In this document: positions 47,873 through 60,492 of the stretch, in pieces
How the letters are laid out: every line of letters begins with the position of its first letter
How positions within the stretch are numbered: position 1 is the first letter of the stretch
NCBI RefSeq assembly: GCF_000699445.3
Contig: NC_067198.1
Location: forward strand, 8,678,801 to 8,742,800
Direction: 5' to 3'
Origin: Schistosoma haematobium
Taxonomy: Eukaryota > Platyhelminthes > Trematoda > Strigeidida > Schistosomatidae
DNA: 64,000 nt
Made by a program: the position numbers and the translations under genes
The notes under the pieces: generated by a model
The model's input: only the letters and a program-made list of their open reading frames with translations
What the model was told of the DNA's origin: nothing
The model's database searches: none

Positions 47873-48048
47873 ACAAAACGCGCGTCCTGGATTCCACTGC
47901 TAGCCACTATCCATCATTGCTTACAAATAGCTTGTGAATTAAGGCAATATCGAGGCAAACGCACAGTATACATATATGCCAATAACAGATTGATCAATTG
48001 CGGTCTTAAACCTCAATGGGAAGATACGAGCAAATCAATACCAAGTGA
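47873..48048 (+). mobile_element. SMα-type (family A) 3' half, right arm of inverted pair
   Basis: It begins within the ribozyme ('taagacaaaacgcgcgtcctgg') and carries the complete downstream tail (cactgctagccactatcc to aataccaagtgaa). The sequence from 47712 to 48048 is a clear fold-back. Confidence 0.85.
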
Positions 48049-50754
48049 AGATCTTTCATTGTTCTGATGGGTAGAAATTTTCTAGTGAAATGCATCATAA
48101 CTGCAGTTAACAGTTTGTTTCATAGTTATTCAATTACACTATTAAGCAGGTTGAAAACTTAGACAAACTTGGTTTACAATACTGTTTGAGTTTCATTTAT
48201 TTTTCAAATGAACTAAGTTTACATAAACAATATACAGGAAAGTAAAATTAAGAAAATTGACTATAATAGAAAATAAGTTCTAAAATATAACTTTATTAAT
48301 TAAGCAAATGATAATGGTGATCAATAGTCCCCCTGAACAAAACTATTCTTGTTATTTCCATATAATTGATAGGTGGCAGAACTCTCTATAATTATATATT
48401 GATTCGCTAGAATTTTTAGCGATACATTCTGACTTGATAAACATCAATACTAACAGAATTTTTGTTTAAAACGTTACAGAAAATGATAGCAAATGAAGCT
48501 GAAAACGACCATACTACTTCCCTTTTTTATACAATCATGTGATGATATGTTCTATAAAAAGGGATAGTTCCTCATTTATGATCACATCAGGTTATGTTTG
48601 GCTTTTATGAGAATCGATAGATTTAACTGAACTGTTATAATAAACTCTTCAGTATTTAAAGCAAAAATTATCAGCATATGAAGCAAGGGTAAAATACTAG
48701 AAAATAGTGAGGTATATATATATATATATTTTCCACGTGAAAGACTAGTCCAATCATAAAACTATAAACCAAATTAAGTTTGAGTATTTAGGTTTACTCT
48801 TAATCGATAACGACTTTCAAATATAGGGATCCTAATTTTGAAAACTTCAAACAAAATTGTAAGAATCAGGTACATTTCACATTTTCGATGCTATATAATG
48901 ATACAAACACAAAATTACTAACGGTACAAGGAAGTTTTACTGTTTCTTTTGGTCGTAAAGATCTTACATTATTTAAAATGAGCATAACTTGAACTAACTA
49001 AATATGTTTATAATAGTAGCTATAAAACTGTTATGCAGTACTTAGTTAGTCTATTAAAATGTTACATTGAACAATAAATAAATGATTAATTTAAAAATTA
49101 TTCATTCATGTAAACGTCTACACAATCTGTACTACTCAGTAAAACTTTAAACCTACATCTGTATATATTAAAAAAAGGGTAAATGGTAAATATAAGTGTT
49201 TAACGACAAAACGATTATAAACTCTATTTGTCTTACAGTTATCAGTAATGAACTATTAAACATATTTCATTGGATGAACGGTTTAACAGGATAGGCTTAA
49301 AGAAAATCAAATATAATCTGTATTAACTCAGTTATTAAACGTTGAATTATGACGCGATACAAACAAAACGAATACTGAAATAATGTAGACATTCCGATAA
49401 AAGTGTACAAATCATGAACTAGAGTAATTAGGTATTAAATCAGTTTGCTGCAATTCATTTATCAATCAGTAATCTGGATGGAATTAAAACGGCTTTCCAA
49501 GTAAATTATCCCAAAATATTTCGTTTCAGACGGTCGCAAAGTTAAGAACTTTCACGACTAAGAATCATAAAAACGTCACATCGTAACTATAGGATCCATC
49601 AGGGTTGCCCCTTTTTACAACGTTAAAGGGGATATAAATTAACGGAATAAGTTATCTTGACAAATAAATACCATTGAAGAAATACAATATTATCTACCGG
49701 CTCATACATTGAACTTCACTTTTAACCAGTTTTAAAATAGTATCAAAGAGACGTTCAGTTCTCATAGTCAACAGTCGCCATTTTGCAATATAAATAATTT
49801 ACAAAATAAATTGTAATTCATATTTATTGCTTTAGTGTTTAACAGACTTGTGTTTCATAAACCCTTCAAAAACATGAACTTTCTTATATGAATTTTATTA
49901 TCATTAGATTATTTCTAAAACCTTTCTGAGATTATTCATTGCACTGTACTTGTATTTAATCTATAGAGTGATGTTCCTAATAGGTAATTGATTTATCTAT
50001 CATATTATAATCATTAGGCCTGTATTATCAATATTATATGCGATTATAATCATCAGTAGGTTACAAGTTAGTCTGATAATTTGTAAATCAACCAAACCGT
50101 ATGCAAATACGTGTTTGTAATGAGGCCACACTATCTAATAACAGTACATATATATATGAAAACTAATTTTATTCAATCCTTCCAAGTATTTTTTTGATAT
50201 AATCACTAGTAAGCTGAAATTATACACGAAAATTACTGACCGGCGCCAAACTAATTATGAAAATTAATAGATTTATGACTATTGATGAAACCAGTAGGGT
50301 GTAAATCAATACTGCTGAGCTAACTATTCAAAGAAGTATGATACGAATGAGTTTTTACGTAACATGATTAGTGCATATTCCAGAAAACGTGTTGCAATTT
50401 TCATGTTGCAATATATATATTAAAGCTACTATAGTTTATTAAGTTCCACAACTAAATATTCAACAGGAAGTAGTCAGTTGTCTGCAATTAACAATTTACG
50501 TCAATGAATCTATTAAACAATTGGCTATTTATAGTTTAATCAAAAACTCTAATGAATATTATTTATAATGCATTCTTGATTAAATGTATTAACACATGAT
50601 TACATAATTTTGTACTAGAACATTCAACCAATTCTGAATAAAATTAATTTATTCAATTTGGATTTGTGAATATGAATGCACATTAGAATTCTTGTGTATC
50701 GACAGTTTTTTTTAGGGAGGAATAATGATACTTAAGAATATAAATGTTATTACT
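48049..50754. other. Intron 1 sequence, nothing recognised
   Basis: AT-rich. Contains a short (TA)n at 48713-48728. A possible RT-like 'HQGCP' word at 49597-49615 is too short to call. Confidence 0.45.
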
Positions 50755-51195
50755 TATTATTTTATTTATTTGAATACATAAATATCGGTATAAAGGGGCA
50801 CCGAATACATATGCGCCACACAAGTCACTTGATTTGTATGTGGGCTGTGATACTGCTTGAGTGCTCAGACCAAAGCAGGTGGTTTTCTTAAGGGACCACA
50901 CCCAGAGCCTTTGACCTACAAGTCGAATACAAAAGACAGTGGAGCAACGTCAGGAGATGCAGTCTCATAGTAGCCGGTGACCAATGATTAGCTCATACGC
51001 CATTTCTTGCCTCACGATCCCGGAGCCCATGTGCACCATTGATTTGGAATGGGGGTTTTCGAACTCCCCTGGGTAGAACTTACGTGTCCACCATCTTGAT
51101 TAAAGCGCCGGACACTCGCTTTTCATCCTCTCAATTTAATTAACAACACCTCTACCGTGAGAAGGCAGTTAGTAGGAGCTATTTTGTAACTGAAA
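50755..51195 (-). mobile_element. Family C repeat
   Basis: On the minus strand it matches 32195-32765 and 23695-24200. A TTATTTATTT-type tail complement (50757-50771) marks its 3' end. Its terminal frame ends '.FG.PLYRYLCI', like the plus-strand copy. It is 5'-truncated near 51195. Confidence 0.7.
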
Positions 51196-53595
51196 TGAAA
51201 TGAAAAGTCATTTTAGTAAAAGAAAACATGAACAAAACATACAAATGCCTTATTTAAGTGTGTTGTATTTTTTTAAAAAGTTTGTGCTGTAAAAAAACAT
51301 TGAATAACTGTCCCAATCGGTTTTTCACATTTTGAATTTTAAGTATTTTTCCAATATAGTTCTATAGAGCAATTAGAAGACTTAGTTGGTCTGAAAAATG
51401 TGATGCAAGTTTTGTAAAAAATCAAGTTTTACCTTTTCAGATGCAATTTGGCTCTTTAGATTAGCAAGTTTATGCAAAACGAAGGGAGTCTTCTTTCTAA
51501 GTCAATTTAGAGGTCTTACATTGGGTAACAAATTTCAAATCCAAAAATTAGCATTTATGGATTTGATGTGCTTTAGACAAATAATGACTGGGGTATATAA
51601 GTCAATAAGATAACCAAATATTCTTGAAAATTTTTTTAATATAACACTGTAAAAGGTTATTCACAGATTATGTCGTATTTCACCAGAGCTGAATCTTTTT
51701 TTAGCTAAACTGATCTGAAAAATTAAATGAATTAAACCTATTTATATAGAAACGACATGACAGGTTGCGTAACAGTGTATAATGAGTCGTTAGAGAGTAA
51801 AATAAGTGGTTAGTAACAATAGTAATATAGAGAACTAATCAGTTAAACTGCCGCATATATTCATCAGGACTGGATGTCATTCTAGATTCACTGATGAAAG
51901 TCTGAAAACAAATTGTCGATATCAAGGAACGCTTAAATTTTCAGGCCTAATTCTGTAAAAAATTCCATAGAGGATATGGAAATGTTGAGCGAAAAGACCT
52001 TTAGAATATTTTAGAAAAACATTTCACTCTGCTAGGCTTCGTATTGTCTTTTCCAACCAGTTTCATTGGCATATTAATGGTTAAACCTTCACGTTAGGCT
52101 ATAAAGTTGTGAATCTACGAGTTTATTTGATCTTGTGATGAAAGTTGTATCAAGTAACCAAAGTTAGCGCCTTCCAAACACATCCTTAAGCGTTATCCTG
52201 TTTACTTTCTCAAAAGGAAACAGGAAGTAATCAACAGATGAATATTGGAACATTGTCAATTCTGGTTACATATCTTTACTATGAATATCTTTAAAATTAA
52301 CTATGTGATCAAAATTTTTGACTTAAAAGAAGATTTACCAATTTATTAGAGAGAGTTTAGCAATTATTTAGTACAAACGTGATCTCTGTTCAAGGTCACA
52401 CGGTAATAGTGCTTTAACGGTTCTAGTTTTTATATTCGGTAACCAATTACTACTAACCTCTTCAAATTTTCATCGGTTGCTATCAAATTTCAAATTGTTT
52501 ATTTCTTTGATTACTTCTTTCATACTCATCAAGTAGACAGTTATCTTCCATATCTTTGATCTTGAAACTATTTTTCCGATTAACGTTTTCATTTTATTTT
52601 TATATTATTGTATGACCAAGTTGTGACACTTAAAATTTCCGTACAATTTTTAATGTTATCAATTTTTGTTTTGCAAAAGATCACTTTTACAGTAAAATAA
52701 TAATGAATACAGTTAACTGTAGAGTTTCATTAAGCGATATCATTCATAAGAATATGCTCTTCACATAATTGGTTGTATTTTATCTGACTAGACTTTATTA
52801 TTTTGGTTATCTCATTGAAATTAGATTTTCGGAATATTGCAACTCGGGAATAAAATAAAGTGGGTTCCGATTATTATTGTCACGCTTAAACTATTTAATT
52901 GCCTTGACATTTCCAACATAATTAGGAAATCATTCTTCCCAAGAGAAATAAGTGAAAGTAAAGAGATTAAATCAATCATTTTTGCAGATATCAATGGAAT
53001 TGACATCCCCTTTATCATTGATAATTTCTAGCATGACTAAGCATATATAAAGCTGAATCTTGGCTCATAGGTTCAAACCTGACAAAAAATCCAATCTCTT
53101 TTTGACAGTGAGTTGTGTTGTCAGCAACCTGGGAATCATATTAAAGCAGAAGTAATAACCATAAGCATTAGAAAACCATACTTCAGTATTCAAAACACGA
53201 ATACTGAGCCTCTGATCTTTCATTGAACATCTTCAAGGTTTTCATGTTAACGTACAGCTTACTTATAAAAATTTATTGTTCAACTTTAAGCAGTGATCTT
53301 AATTAACTAAGCACAAATAAACTAATGAACACTAGGAAGTGATTTCAATTGGTTATGGAGGATACTACTGACTTTGTCAATGATTCAAATCATGACCTTT
53401 AATCTATCTGTATATTAAATTTTAAACACCTCTCTCAAAGTTATTACTTTAATTCTTTGTTAAATATGACAGTTCATTAAGTGTCAAGTAGATTGAGATT
53501 ACTTTATAGTTAATCTTAACAGATAGACAAATTATTCCTATATCAAAATATGAAATCATATAAACAAACATTATTGATTTTATAAGGAATTACAT
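51196..53595. other. Intron 1 sequence, nothing recognised
   Basis: AT-rich with frames under 70 codons on both strands at 52821-53031. These overlap each other and lack any known family. Confidence 0.45.
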
Positions 53596-53608
53596 AACAT
53601 ATATTTCA
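53596..53608. repeat. 13-bp target-site duplication, left
   Basis: AACATATATTTCA, repeated exactly at 53787-53799. Confidence 0.85.
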
Positions 53609-53786
53609 CTGGTTGAAATCATGAGTCAATTGAAGCTAGACCACCATGAAAAACTTGGAAGCACTGGACGGCCGTTTTGTCCCAGTATGGGACTCCTCAG
53701 CAGTGTGCATCCGCGATCCCGCCTCATGAGATTCGAACCCAGGATCCACCAGGCACTTAACCAACTAGACCACTGAGCCGGCATCC
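53609..53786 (-). mobile_element. Family B retroposon with target-site duplication
   Basis: On the minus strand the insertion starts 'ggatgccggctcagtggtc', has an A-box region, a shortened GC-rich part, a B box (GGGTTCGAATCTC) and the hammerhead, and ends '...gactcatgatttcaacc'. The exact 13-bp duplication at both sides defines a mobile unit of 178 bp and supports retroposition. Ribozyme: CTGAGGA and stem II GTCCCATACTGGGAC are intact, but GAAA reads AAAA. Confidence 0.85.
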
Positions 53787-53799
53787 AACATATATTTCA
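53787..53799. repeat. 13-bp target-site duplication, right
   Basis: Matches 53596-53608. Confidence 0.85.
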
Positions 53800-54414
53800 T
53801 TAAACATGAAACTATAATTGATAGCATTTCATATTATTTAACAAAAATACAAAATGGTAATCTTATCAGAAAAAATCTATTCAAATAATTATTATAACTG
53901 TCAAAACTTGATTTATGAAATAAAAAAGAGAAAAAAAATTAACAAATTAGGTCTATAAATGAAATGGTATAACATATATGAATCTAATTTAAATACTGAA
54001 TAAAATAGCACTACATAATGTTACTTATTGTTGTTATGTTATATCCGTTTACTAATGTATTTCAATGTTCAACATTGTCATTTATTCGACAAAATAAAAC
54101 AAACAAAAACACGTTTAATTTAAGAAAGCTTCTCTTTTTTTTCAAGTTAAACATTATTTATTCTCATGACTGAACAATGAATTTTTCAATGTTTCCTTAA
54201 AATGAAAATTTCAAGACAATAATGTCTTGATATGATTGTTAAGTTTTAGGAAATGCAATGACATATGTTGTTCTAGTAAGTTCATTCAGCCATTTGTAAA
54301 ACTATTGTATAATGAACATCAACTATTCAGGATTTAATTGTAACAATAATAGTTCAATTTACTAATTAAATGTTTTTATTCGTATTTCTATTGAATCATA
54401 CAGAACTTAAGTTA
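53800..54414. other. Intron 1 sequence, nothing recognised
   Basis: AT-rich non-coding sequence. Confidence 0.5.
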
Positions 54415-54660
54415 AGAGATAGTAACTCACTGATGACAATGGTGGACGGTGATGCAGTTTCGTGAGTTGGTTGAAGTTAGACATGAACACCGTTATATAC
54501 CAACCGGCTCTGTTGTCCAGTGGTTAAGAGCTTGCGCGCGAGACTGATAGGTGATGGGTTTAAATCCCTTGAGGAAGGATGGTGGATGCACAGTGCTGAG
54601 GAGTCCCACAGTAAGATGAAACGGCCGTCTACTGTTTTCAGGTTTTCCATGGTGATTGCA
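54415..54660 (+). mobile_element. Family B retroposon
   Basis: It carries part of the upstream module (agatagtaactcactgatg), the linker, head (aaccggctctgttgtccag, GCGCGCGAGACTG), B-box remnant (gggtttaaatccc), the hammerhead and 'caggttttccatggtg', then stops before the terminus. Confidence 0.8.
54590..54635 (+). ncRNA. Family B hammerhead ribozyme, intact core
   Basis: CTGAGGA is at 54596-54602, GAAA at 54618-54621 and GTC at 54627-54629. Helix I pairs CAGTG (54591-54595) with TACTG (54630-54634) using one G-U pair, although both strands differ from the family consensus. Helix III is the ACG/CGT hairpin. Stem II (GTCCCACAGTAAGAT) is imperfect. Confidence 0.7.
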
Positions 54661-55674
54661 GTTAAATTAATCAGGAAACAGTGAATAAATAGTTAAAGCT
54701 ACCTAGAAGTACTAATCCATGACCAAAAAGTATAATAATCTAAACATTTTCGAATTTAGGATTATAATGAAAACTTTAAAATAGTCAATAAAATTTAGTG
54801 ATTTACATTTTCAATACCTCCCTAGATCAACTATTGAGTGTCATCATTAAAAGGCACTTTTCCAAATGTAATCAGAATTAATATACTGAAATTCTTACAT
54901 TTTAACGTTGTAAAAGCTCAGTAAAACATTATATTCCAAATGAGGCTTATTTCTTTGAAGGTTATAAAATCTCAGATGTCAGATTCAAGATTCAAAATTT
55001 ACGTAATTGATTACATTTACAACTTTCATGATAAATAAAAAGTGTACGGTTACTAAAGATGAAAGATTCTATCAAGATTTTAAAAAGTTCTAGTTTCACA
55101 GCTTTCGACGTTGCATTTTTGTAGTCAGTTCAGTCATTTTCAACAGGAGAAATAAATAAATCAAATGTTTCAGAGTTTGGAAATTAAAGTAGAAATAACT
55201 ACACTCTTTATTATTAAATAAGTAAAATCCATTGAAGTTGTGTAATGATTATAACCCTTACTCGTTATAATATTGTGACAGCTCTCAGTTTCGTTCTAAA
55301 GTGTTTATGATACAGTGCATTTCAGGTCATGTAACTATGACTGATTATATAAACACCTATAGTGTTGTGATTGATGTTGCCGATTTTATCATTATGGATA
55401 CTATGATATTAATGTTGTTGTCATCCATTCGATTGATCAACATATCTTGTAACATGAATTTCAATCGACTACTTACCAAAGTTTTCTTTTGGTGGATTTA
55501 AACAAACGATATCACATTTAGTGCTTCTAATACTTAACGTATTTTTAGCGACCTCTGTAACACTATTATTATCATTGTTATTATATTCTAAGTATTACTT
55601 CTAACAAACGTAATGTAATAATGTTAATATTAATATTAAAACATTCATTTCGATCAACGGTGATTGAATAACAA

Positions 55675-55728
<54 letters not shown>

Positions 55729-56177
55729 TCTAATTAACAGATTCATATCACATACCAGCTAAGTTAATAAAATAATAATAATAATTTATTATCATACATC
55801 AACCGTAGTAAAGAAATCAAAGTGTACTTTCGACATTAATTCTCTTGTCATTAAAAAGATATACATCAGTATACTTAAATTCCGTTTCCATCCAGCTAAA
55901 ACAAGAAATCATTTGACATTGAATGCAAAAAAGGGTGGTCATTGAAATACAATCTATTTACATGGTTATTACATGCAATTAAATTATAAACCATTGAAAT
56001 TTATTTTATTCAAAGATTTATCAACTTGGATTATTACACTTCACTATATCATGAAAAATGAAGTAAAGGTTATATTCTGTGATTGAAATGAATGTTTGTA
56101 TACTATTTCAGAAATTTAGAAGACGACTGAAACACTGGATTACGCTTTCAGTCCCTCTATTTTCCAAAAGTAATAGG
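54661..56177. other. Intron 1 sequence, nothing recognised
   Basis: AT-rich non-coding sequence with a (TA)n tract at 55678-55726. Confidence 0.5.
55678..55726. repeat. (TA)n microsatellite
   Basis: About 49 bases of TA repeat. Confidence 0.95.
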
Positions 56178-56294
56178 TTAATTTCAATAGTTGAGATCAT
56201 GAGGCAAGTGAAGTTAGACCACTATGAAAAACCTGGAAGGACTGAATAGCCGTTTCGTCCTAGTATGGGACTCTTCACCCCTTCTGATAGTAAT
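56178..56294 (-). mobile_element. Family B retroposon, short fragment
   Basis: The terminus, 'agaccactatgaaaaacctgg', the 3' hammerhead strand (gccgtttcgtcctagtatgg) and 'gactcttcacc' are followed by 'ccttctgatagta', the opposite terminal segment. The head is missing. Confidence 0.7.
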
Positions 56295-57239
56295 AAATTA
56301 ACTTGAAGATATAAAATGTTGACTTGGCGTTGATAGAATATTTTGCTGTATAATACTTTACAAATAGTTATTATTCAAAACGATTGTCTACATTTCTGTC
56401 AGTTGAATATGATAAGTAATTCATCGAAAAAGCACTCAGTAATATCAAAAAGTGTTTTGTGGAGACTAATTTGGGAAATATACTTTTCATCAGAAATTTG
56501 TATTGGAGAAAAAAAAACATCTTTTTGACAGTCAGTACACTTCTATTTATAGTACAGGATTCTACTTCTAAATGATTTTACTAAAATTGTAAATGTGAAC
56601 TATTGTATCCCTGCTCAGTGTTATGTACAAACTAGTTTAAAAATGGAATCTGAAGGTTCTTCACTTAAGCAAATGTTCACGTTTCAAGAATCTTATATCG
56701 ATTCATTGATCCAGAGATTATAATGATTCACTAAGTGATGTCTACATGTTCGATATGATATTTTCTATGAATTCAATCCACAAACTATAGTTCCGTTAGG
56801 GTTGATAATGATGAGATTATTATATATATTTTATAGTTAATATATAATTGTGAAACAATTAAATAAGATTAAATAATTAACACAATATTCCTTATTAATG
56901 GTTAGCACTGACTAACTGTGAATATTAAGGAATACATTCATTAGAGAATGGTCGCAAAGGACAAAAATGTTTGTATTAATTTCAACGTTTTTACTATGAA
57001 TTGTCTTTAATTAACATTCAATAAATGAATCTTTTATATTAATAAATTGGGTGATAATAAAATTTGCTTTTACAAATATGAGTTCAGAGAAGGGATCTCT
57101 TTTCCACGAATTTATTATCAAGCTGTAAAATCGCATATATATGTATATATAAGGATTTCTTTGTTAAAGTACTAGTCCCTTGAGGAAATGTGAACAAGGG
57201 ATAACTAACATGATGAGATAAGCTTCCCGTCCGGTCGCC
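56295..57239. other. Intron 1 sequence, nothing recognised
   Basis: AT-rich non-coding sequence. The last 60 bases may still belong to the Penelope remnant that follows. Confidence 0.45.
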
Positions 57240-57575
57240 TCAATATGCATCTACCAGTTCACTTGCTCTTGTGGAGAAAAATACATTAGCCGTAGCTAGC
57301 GCTCGCTTTCAGTTCGGATACGGGAACATGTTCCAGTGTAGTTCCATAAGGATGAGAGGAAATCAGACAGAAGTTTCAGACTTGAACATCTAATCTACTG
57401 TAATCACTCTACTAATACAAAGGCTGATTTTAAGGTCGTATATACGATTCTTCCAAATCCACCTGGATCTCTTAGGATGCAACTTCTAAAAATAACCGAG
57501 GCTCTTAGCATTTATGAGGTCAAGCCAGAACTATGCCTACAAATAAAGTACGTCATATCGTTACTGTTGCCTTAA
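57240..57575 (+). pseudogene. GIY-YIG end of a second, older Penelope-like element
   Basis: One frame runs from 'SICIYQFTCSCGEKYIS' through 'LSVRIREHV' to 'LLKITEALSIYEVKPELCLQ' and a stop at 57573-57575. It is interrupted by TAG stops after 'YISRS' and after 'REHVPV'. The spacing of IYQ, KYI and R..EH matches the GIY-YIG nuclease of the element at 7.6-10.6 kb, but the sequence differs throughout, so it is another family. The RT part is absent and no pLTR is seen. The T-rich tract after the stop may be its 3' region. Confidence 0.8.
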
Positions 57576-58864
57576 TTATTATTATTATTACATTTCTCCC
57601 TTTACTTATATCTCATATTCTCATTATTTTATTCACAAGTGCTTATGATGTTACTTACAATTATTGCGACAAAAACATTTTAATCACCTTGCTTCATTCA
57701 CGTTATAATTCGTAACTAACTTATTAAGTCTATTATTAGTATTATTATTATTCATATTGCGCAATCTAGTATTATAATCCATCTCTTACATCATCTTGGT
57801 TATTCATTGGTCACATTTCCTTTAACCAAAATATTCTCATATATATACGACTATACAGCTTGTTAACAAATTCGTTTAAAAGAGATATCTTCGCTGAACT
57901 TCATGTTTTTAATGTTTAAATGGAAATTATCTGTCAAATATGAGTTCAAAAGAATACTGTACTTTAATCAATAATTAGAAGAATAATCAGTTAAATGTTA
58001 CATTTTATTTGGAACTTGTCAATGGAATATTCCAACTTTTATGCTTGATCTAGTTTACTAAGTAACGGTAGTCAACACTTATTTGAAAAATAAAATTTTT
58101 TGTATTACTACTTTTCTTACCTATAGGGTTCTCTAAAAAAAGTCTATTATGATGATCTGCAGGTTCATTTAGCTAATTAGTTTCATCTAGAATGTAAACT
58201 ATATTCTGTTTTTTTTGCATGAGTTTACCTGGAATATCGTTATTTTGTGAATATATACAAGATAGTTTTACACGAATCCCGTATCCTTAAACAGACTGCT
58301 TATGCTCGAGCTGATTATTGACATAAAAATACCTCGAAACTTCAACTTGGAAAAATATTTTTTTGGAAATTGCTTATTTAATAGGTTTGAAAATTGAATG
58401 AACTCAAATGAGGTTTGAGCAATATTATATTAGTCCTTTCAATTGATCACTAAATTTATTCTATCAATAATCTAAATATTATGCCTATCTGTCTGTAATT
58501 CAGCTCATTCTAACTTTATAACCAAGAAAACATATTATATGATGGATGATATATTATCTTCGTCAATATCTTCATTGTATGGATATTTATCTTTGATATT
58601 CTAAAGGTACTATTTAATTCATACTAGTTCCTTTTGTCACCAGTCTCCATAACAATGGTATATCAACTCCAGTCGGTTGTTCAGATTGTCAGTATATTAT
58701 TGTAAAATGAAAGATTTTGTCTAAAAGTAACAACGTCAATAGACAATATGATTTTTAAGAAATAATATCATGATTTAATTTCCTGAAATTTATTAATTCA
58801 GTCATATGTAAGCAATTTTATGAGTTTCCTTCATGGATTTTGGATATTTGGTTAAATATAACTA
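57576..58864. other. Intron 1 sequence, nothing recognised
   Basis: (ATT)n patches just after the Penelope remnant, then AT-rich non-coding sequence. Confidence 0.5.
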
Positions 58865-59312
58865 AATGATCTCAATCAAAAACTTAATGATCTTCACAAC
58901 CCCATACTGATAATTACCATGTACTCACTAGTGACTAGCTTCGTGAGTAAAATTCTTGGAGTTCTAGTGAGAAACCATGACCAGTGGAGTTAATCCATAT
59001 CAGATAGAGACAAGTATCTAACTCAGTACAATGGAAGATAGTCACGCAAATTCATAGACTGGTTGATGTTGACATTAACACCATTGAATGACGGCCGGCT
59101 CAGTGGTCTAGTCGTTAAGAGCTCGCGGGTGAGATTGAACGCCACGAGTTGGAATCTCGCGAGGCGGGATCATGGATGAGCACTGCTGAGAAGTCCCACA
59201 ATGCGACGAAACGGTCGTCCAGTGCTTCCAGGTTTTCCATGGTGGTCTAAAATCAATCGGCTCGTTGTCTGAATCAAAAACCTAATAATCTCCACATTCT
59301 CGTATTATGAAA
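58865..59312 (+). mobile_element. Family B retroposon, extended copy
   Basis: It opens with a terminal segment (gatctcaatcaaaaac), then the upstream module (tgtactcactagtgactagc), linker, head (cggccggctcagtggtctag), GC-rich arm, B-box-like 'gttggaatctcgcg', hammerhead and a second terminus. Terminal segments on both sides again indicate a tandem-derived unit. The ribozyme core is CTGAGAA (G8 to A). GACGAAACGG and GTCCAGTGC are intact. Confidence 0.8.
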
Positions 59313-60164
59313 TTCTCAACTCTTATTACTGATACCACATATTAATGGACACAAAATGAAACGGATAGTTAAGTTGTGTTGTCTGATAATACACAATGAG
59401 ATAAAGTCCTTTTAAAAATATTTCTGAATATTTATTAATAACATAAAGACTCTACTAACAAACTATTTGTCTAACAACTTTTTATGGCTCACATAAATGT
59501 TATTGGGACTAATATAATTAAATGTAAAACAAAAATGAAATAAGCTTAAAATGAGTTATAATGTAATTCATTACGTAACTGAACAGTTAACATTAATAGT
59601 GCTATTACAAAGACCATTTGATTAAATCATCAATAGATTGTATTGCTTTTAAAATGTATAATTTAATAAAAATGACCCATTGAAGATAAGCAGACATCTA
59701 GATTATTATTATTATAACCCAGATTGGATAGTTCAATACAATATTTCAACTTATCAATGCTCTTCCTATTGCATTTGTGTATAGAATGATTTATTTTACA
59801 TAATGCAACCATCATTCTGATGTTATCAATTATTCTGGAGGAAATCCACAGACTAGATACTGCTGTATGTATTGTTTATCATATTGCTGTTTTACTCCTT
59901 CCTGTAAGGTGATTGTAGATAATGTGGAAGAAATTTTAGACCTAGATTTTGTGGCAGTTAAAACTTATTGATAATGTGTACCTGAAATGTTATTGGAACT
60001 CGTGCTTTTCATTAAATCCAGATTCGCATCACTTGGCCTCTTAGTTCAAGTTCTTGCGATCCTGTTCCTATCACAAACGACCTCTTATTGTTTAATCATT
60101 TAGTGGTGGTTTAATTCTACAGTATGGCTGTTACATAATTCTTTTTGTCAAGAACTATTTACTC
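59313..60164. other. Intron 1 sequence, nothing recognised
   Basis: AT-rich non-coding sequence. Confidence 0.5.
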
Positions 60165-60335
60165 ATAAATCGTAGATGCTCACTGCCAAGGAGTCTCAAA
60201 CTAAGACAAGATGTCCGTCTAATGCTTCCAGGTTCTTCATAATAGTGTAGCTTCAATTGACTCATGATCTCAACCATTGAAATTAATAAAATTACTATAA
60301 TATTCACAAAACCCATCTCTGATTATAAAACAAAT
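60165..60335 (+). mobile_element. Family B retroposon, 3' half
   Basis: 'cgtagatgctcactgccaag', 'gagtctcaaactaagac', 'gtccgtctaatgcttccagg' and the terminus 'gactcatgatctcaacc' are present, then 'attcacaaaacccatctctg'. The GAAA strand is lost. Confidence 0.7.
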
Positions 60336-60470
60336 GTATTAATTTAGTCTACATTGGTTAGGAAAAGATAATCATGCTATATTTTCTCTAAAATCGCTTT
60401 ATTTTTTAGCGACCTCCATTAATCTAATGCATTTTATTTCATTGGTAATTTTTTTTAATTTTTCTTATTT

Positions 60471-60492
60471 TTTATTTATTTTTCTTTTGTAG
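60471..60492 (+). promoter_or_regulatory. Splice acceptor of exon 2
   Basis: A long T-rich tract ends in 'ttttgtag', a strong animal 3' splice site. It lies only 7 bases before an ATG. Confidence 0.7.

Noticed and set aside
49597..49615. Word resembling the RT motif HQGCP
   Set aside because: Only about six codons match and the frame stops shortly after; flanks show no other RT motifs.
52821..53031. Overlapping 64-65 codon ORFs on opposite strands
   Set aside because: They are mirror frames of each other without known domains or splice context.
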